9,536 nucleotides of DNA. It comes from JAYXXU01 sp049301135 (GTDB lineage: Bacteria; Pseudomonadota; Gammaproteobacteria; Pseudomonadales; Moraxellaceae). A model generated the notes under the pieces. That model searched no databases and was not told where the DNA came from. It saw nothing but the letters and a program-made list of their open reading frames with translations. Shown one piece after another: positions 6,976-9,536 of this stretch; position 1 is the stretch's first letter, and each line of letters begins with the position of its first letter. The DNA lies in contig JBAQKP010000258.1 in the NCBI GenBank assembly GCA_049301135.1, forward strand, positions 1 through 9,536, written 5' to 3'. The position numbers were made by a program, and so were the translations under genes.

Positions 6976-8286
6976 TCAGACCATTTCAGCAGTTTTTGCA
7001 CTGGACTGCGGCGCCATCACTGGCAATTTAAAATAAAATCGACTGCCCTGCTGTAGCGTCGATTCGATCTGAATCAGACTATTATGCCGTCTGGCAAACT
7101 GCTGGCACAATGCCAAACCCAGTCCTGTGCCGGTTTCGCCGCGCGTGCCATTGGTACTGGTATGGCTACTCGCCGGCGCAGCGCCACTATTGGGCTGGCT
7201 GATCTCCATCGACAACCGCACAGCGTCCAGTTGCTCAGGCGACATGCCAACACCGTTGTCCTGCACCCAAATTTCGATGCCGTACAGATCAGCCCGTGCC
7301 TCGACCTGAATCCGCCCGCCTTCTGGGGTAAATTTGACCGCGTTCGACACCAGATTGCGAAGCATCGAACGCAACATATTTTCGTCGGCATACACCTGTA
7401 GATCTTTAGGGCAGATAAACTGAAGCTGCAATGCTTTATGCCGTGCCGCACCCGATAAATTCCCTTCCACCAGATCAAAAATGGTTTCAAGATACAGTGA
7501 CTTTGGCTGATAAGTCATCCGGCCACTTTCGACCATCGCCCAATTCAGCAGGTTTTCGAGCAATTTGTAGGCACTCGACGCGGTATCATGTAAATAACTG
7601 GCAATATTGCGAATCTCGGCCGGACTCATGTCCTCAAGATCAGTATCTAACAGCTCTGAAAAGCCCAAAATCCCCTGAAACGGCGCTTTAAGGTCATGCG
7701 CAATAATCGAAAAAAACCGGTCTTTACTGTTATTCAGTTGTTGCAACGCCTCCGCCTGTTGCTGTAACAGTTGCATCTGCTGCGACAATTTTTGATTGCT
7801 GCGGGACAACTCCAGATTGCTCATCACTTGCCGTGCCAGTGCGCGTAATGCTTGTTGTTGCGGCAGCGTCATCTGCATCGGCTGCTGATGGATCGTACAA
7901 AGCGTACCGATCACATGCCCCTCATCGGTGGTCAGTGGCGCTGCCGCATAGAATCGAATCCCGCCCGCTTGTACGGTTGGGTTATTGGCAAAGCGTGGAT
8001 CAAGCTGGGTATCTTCAATCAATAACAGCTCATCAGGGTGAGTGACGGCATGACCACAAATCGACTCGGCGCGCGAGCCACTCACTGACGAGTAGCCTAG
8101 CCGTGCTTTAAACCATAATTCGGACTCACCAATCAGGCTGATCAGCGCAATCGGCGTGCCACAAATCGCAGATGCCAATCGCACAATATCGTCGTAGCAC
8201 AACTCAGGATCAGTACCATACACAGCGTATTGCTGTAAGGCAGCCAGCCGTGAGGCTTCATCTTCAGCAAGGGGAGCGACTAGCAT
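6976..8286 (-). CDS. Soluble GAF-domain sensor histidine kinase
   Basis: The 436-residue protein has no signal peptide or membrane segment, so it should sense a signal in the cytosol. Residues about 29-154 form a GAF domain of the kind common in bacterial kinases (PIALISLI, WFKARLG, DPRFANNP, IRFYAAAPL, IGTLCTI). A Gln-rich coiled coil (about 157-187) follows. The dimerisation domain has the H box SIIAHDLKAPF, with phosphorylated His197. The ATPase domain shows an N box (LRNLVSNAVKFTP, 309-321), G1 (DNGVGM, 343-348) and G2 (GTGLGLALC, 386-394). The ATP lid between G1 and G2 carries an unusual Ser/Ala/Asn-rich stretch near 363-380. I chose the ATG at 8286, where GAF kinases of this type usually begin (LAEDEASRLAAL). 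A GTG at 8331 would add 15 unlikely residues. No response regulator gene is adjacent, so it is an orphan here. The signal and target are unknown. Confidence 0.92.
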   Translation of the reverse strand: MLVAPLAEDEASRLAALQQYAVYGTDPELCYDDIVRLASAICGTPIALISLIGESELWFKARLGYSSVSGSRAESICGHAVTHPDELLLIEDTQLDPRFANNPTVQAGGIRFYAAAPLTTDEGHVIGTLCTIHQQPMQMTLPQQQALRALARQVMSNLELSRSNQKLSQQMQLLQQQAEALQQLNNSKDRFFSIIAHDLKAPFQGILGFSELLDTDLEDMSPAEIRNIASYLHDTASSAYKLLENLLNWAMVESGRMTYQPKSLYLETIFDLVEGNLSGAARHKALQLQFICPKDLQVYADENMLRSMLRNLVSNAVKFTPEGGRIQVEARADLYGIEIWVQDNGVGMSPEQLDAVRLSMEISQPNSGAAPASSHTSTNGTRGETGTGLGLALCQQFARRHNSLIQIESTLQQGSRFYFKLPVMAPQSSAKTAEMV

Positions 8287-8405
8287 AGCGATGGGCTCAC
8301 GATTAAAAACACAATGACCTGCAAAACACACTGATCGCTCAGCACAGGGAGATCATAGCGCGACGATGGGGTATTGCGCGAATCTTTGCATGACTGCGTT
8401 GATCA

Positions 8406-8432
8406 TGTATAGCACAAAAACAGCCGCATCAA
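8406..8432 (-). promoter_or_regulatory. Candidate promoter of the histidine kinase gene
   Basis: On the minus strand TATACA (8406-8411) is preceded by TGC, making an extended -10, with TTGATG (8427-8432) 15 bases upstream. The spacer is short, but an extended -10 tolerates a poor -35. It lies about 120 bases before the chosen ATG. A second possible -10, TATGAT (8352-8357), lacks a good -35. Confidence 0.3.
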
Positions 8433-8440
8433 CACACGGC
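8416..8440 (-). terminator. Weak candidate terminator of dapF
   Basis: A 4-base-pair GC stem (8437-8440 with 8423-8426, GCCG/CGGC) is followed on the minus strand by TGTTTTTG. It is the only T-run hairpin after the dapF stop. The stem is short, and the site overlaps the candidate kinase promoter. Confidence 0.28.
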
Positions 8441-8455
8441 GTCACTGCTCTGATT

Positions 8456-9310
8456 TTACACCCGCCCAATCACATCGGTCGGATGAATAAACCCTTCATA
8501 CACACTAGCGGTAGGCCCCGTCATCCACACCACATCACCCGACTGCCAGCGAATCGACAAATCACCACCGCGCAGATGCACCCGAATATCCTGCCCTGCA
8601 TCCAGCAGTCCGCGCCGAATCCCACTGACCACCGCCGCACATGCACCTGTGCCACAGGCTAAGGTTTCGCCTGTACCACGCTCAAACACTCTTAAGTTAA
8701 TCTCACGCCGATTCAACACCTGCATAAATCCGACATTGACCCGTTGTGGAAACTGCGTGTGCGACTCTAACGCAGCACCTAATGTGGCAACTGGTGCGGT
8801 TTTGACATCGTCTACCACCAGTACCGTATGCGGATTGCCCATATTCACTACGTCCAGCTCAACAGATTGATCCAAGACATCAACCTGATAAGTTGCGGCG
8901 GCTTGCTCGGCGTGAAACGGAATCTGATCCGGCTCGGTACGTGGATAGCCCATGTTGACCTGCACCCAGCCGCTGCTGTTAATCTCTGGTTCGACGATGC
9001 CACTGCTGGTCGAAACGCGGATTTTGGTTTTTTTGGTCAGACGACGTTCATGTACAAAACGGGCAAAACAGCGCACGCCGTTGCCGCACTGCTCGACTTC
9101 GGAGCCATCAGCATTAAAAATCCGATAGCGAAAATCCACATCCGGCTGATCTGGCGGCTCGACCACCAGCATCTGGTCAAACCCAACACCAAACTGCCGA
9201 TCCGACAGCCGCCGAATCAATTCAGGGGTCAGGTGCATGCGTTGGGTGACCAGATCAATCACCATAAAGTCATTGCCTAGCCCGTGCATTTTGGTGAACT
9301 CTATTCGCAT
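8456..9310 (-). CDS. dapF: Diaminopimelate epimerase DapF
   Basis: DapF interconverts LL- and meso-diaminopimelate in the cytosol, supplying meso-DAP for peptidoglycan cross-links and for lysine (through LysA). The enzyme needs no cofactor and uses two cysteines as acid and base. Both are present in their standard settings: Cys75 in CGNGVRC and Cys219 in ACGTGAC. The N-terminal MRIEFTKMHGLGNDF, GVGFDQMLVVEPP, NADGSEVEQ and the C-terminal TGPTASVYEGFIH also match. Length is 284 residues against 274 in E. coli, with about eight extra at the C-terminus. I chose the ATG at 9310, which gives the standard family start; an open TTG lies at 9331. GAGG is 10 bases upstream. The usual neighbours lysA and xerC are not seen in this window. 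Confidence 0.98.
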   Translation of the reverse strand: MRIEFTKMHGLGNDFMVIDLVTQRMHLTPELIRRLSDRQFGVGFDQMLVVEPPDQPDVDFRYRIFNADGSEVEQCGNGVRCFARFVHERRLTKKTKIRVSTSSGIVEPEINSSGWVQVNMGYPRTEPDQIPFHAEQAAATYQVDVLDQSVELDVVNMGNPHTVLVVDDVKTAPVATLGAALESHTQFPQRVNVGFMQVLNRREINLRVFERGTGETLACGTGACAAVVSGIRRGLLDAGQDIRVHLRGGDLSIRWQSGDVVWMTGPTASVYEGFIHPTDVIGRV

Positions 9311-9536
9311 CAGTGTTTCGCCTCGTTTCAATCCTTGTCATTTTGACCAATTTTCTTCAGCAAAACAAAAGTTTTTTATGGCTTATCTTGTCTAGTGAGT
9401 GGTTTCGTTGTTTACTCAGGGCAGGTTGCATGAGAGCTGGATTGGCGGTGGATGTAGGCGTTTTGTCTAGTCTGATGTGCTGCTGGGATTGTTCTTGTGT
9501 GTCGGATTTTTGGTGTCTTATGTGTCAGTGTGGCAG
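9311..9536. other. GT-rich region upstream of dapF, no gene supported
   Basis: I see no recognisable gene here. The plus strand is markedly rich in G and T from about 9385 onward, unlike the coding regions. TTGTCTAGT occurs twice (9388-9396 and 9463-9471). A plus-strand frame starting at ATG 9430 stays open to the window end and would be rich in cysteine, but this may only reflect the many TGT/TGC triplets. A minus-strand frame open from the right edge stops near 9415 and does not resemble LysA. A weak dapF promoter could be TTGTTT (9363-9368) and CAAAAT (9340-9345) on the minus strand, 17 bases apart. Confidence 0.5.

Noticed and set aside
9415..9536. End of lysA, the common upstream neighbour of dapF
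   Set aside because: The only minus-strand frame open from the window edge does not resemble the C-terminus of diaminopimelate decarboxylase, and its composition is unlike the coding regions.

Overview
The window looks like core chromosome of a gammaproteobacterium with roughly 50% GC. The forms of ArgJ, SecA, NadA and DapF, and secA lying close to argJ, remind me of Pseudomonadales, perhaps Moraxellaceae. That assignment is inference from remembered family sequences and synteny, not from a search.

All seven protein genes I can support lie on the minus strand. In transcription order, right to left, they are: dapF (lysine and peptidoglycan precursor synthesis), a soluble GAF-domain histidine kinase, secA (preprotein translocase ATPase), two tandem lipoprotein genes with MliC-like lysozyme-inhibitor domains, argJ (arginine biosynthesis) and nadA (quinolinate synthase, NAD biosynthesis). 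Spacing and intrinsic terminators suggest mostly single-gene transcription units. The exception is the lipoprotein pair, which has a 21-base gap and probably shares one mRNA. Good terminator hairpins follow argJ, the second lipoprotein gene and (displaced) secA. A weaker candidate follows nadA.

The most unusual part is 3735-4105. A compact, hairpin-rich element of 269 bases, bounded by perfect 17-base inverted repeats (3837-3853 and 4089-4105), sits exactly at the end of secA. Its outermost bases form part of the secA stop codon. A convincing secA terminator (3778-3804) lies on the far side, so the element appears to have landed between the stop codon and the terminator. It carries no transposase and resembles a MITE or an intergenic repeat.

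The second point of interest is the lipoprotein pair. The downstream copy keeps the SxSGARY-like signature and the lysine of MliC lysozyme inhibitors. The upstream copy has lost both while keeping the fold-level pattern and both cysteines, which suggests duplication followed by change of function. I see no CRISPR array, phage, toxin-antitoxin system, tRNA or rRNA, and nothing that makes a clear new multi-gene system.
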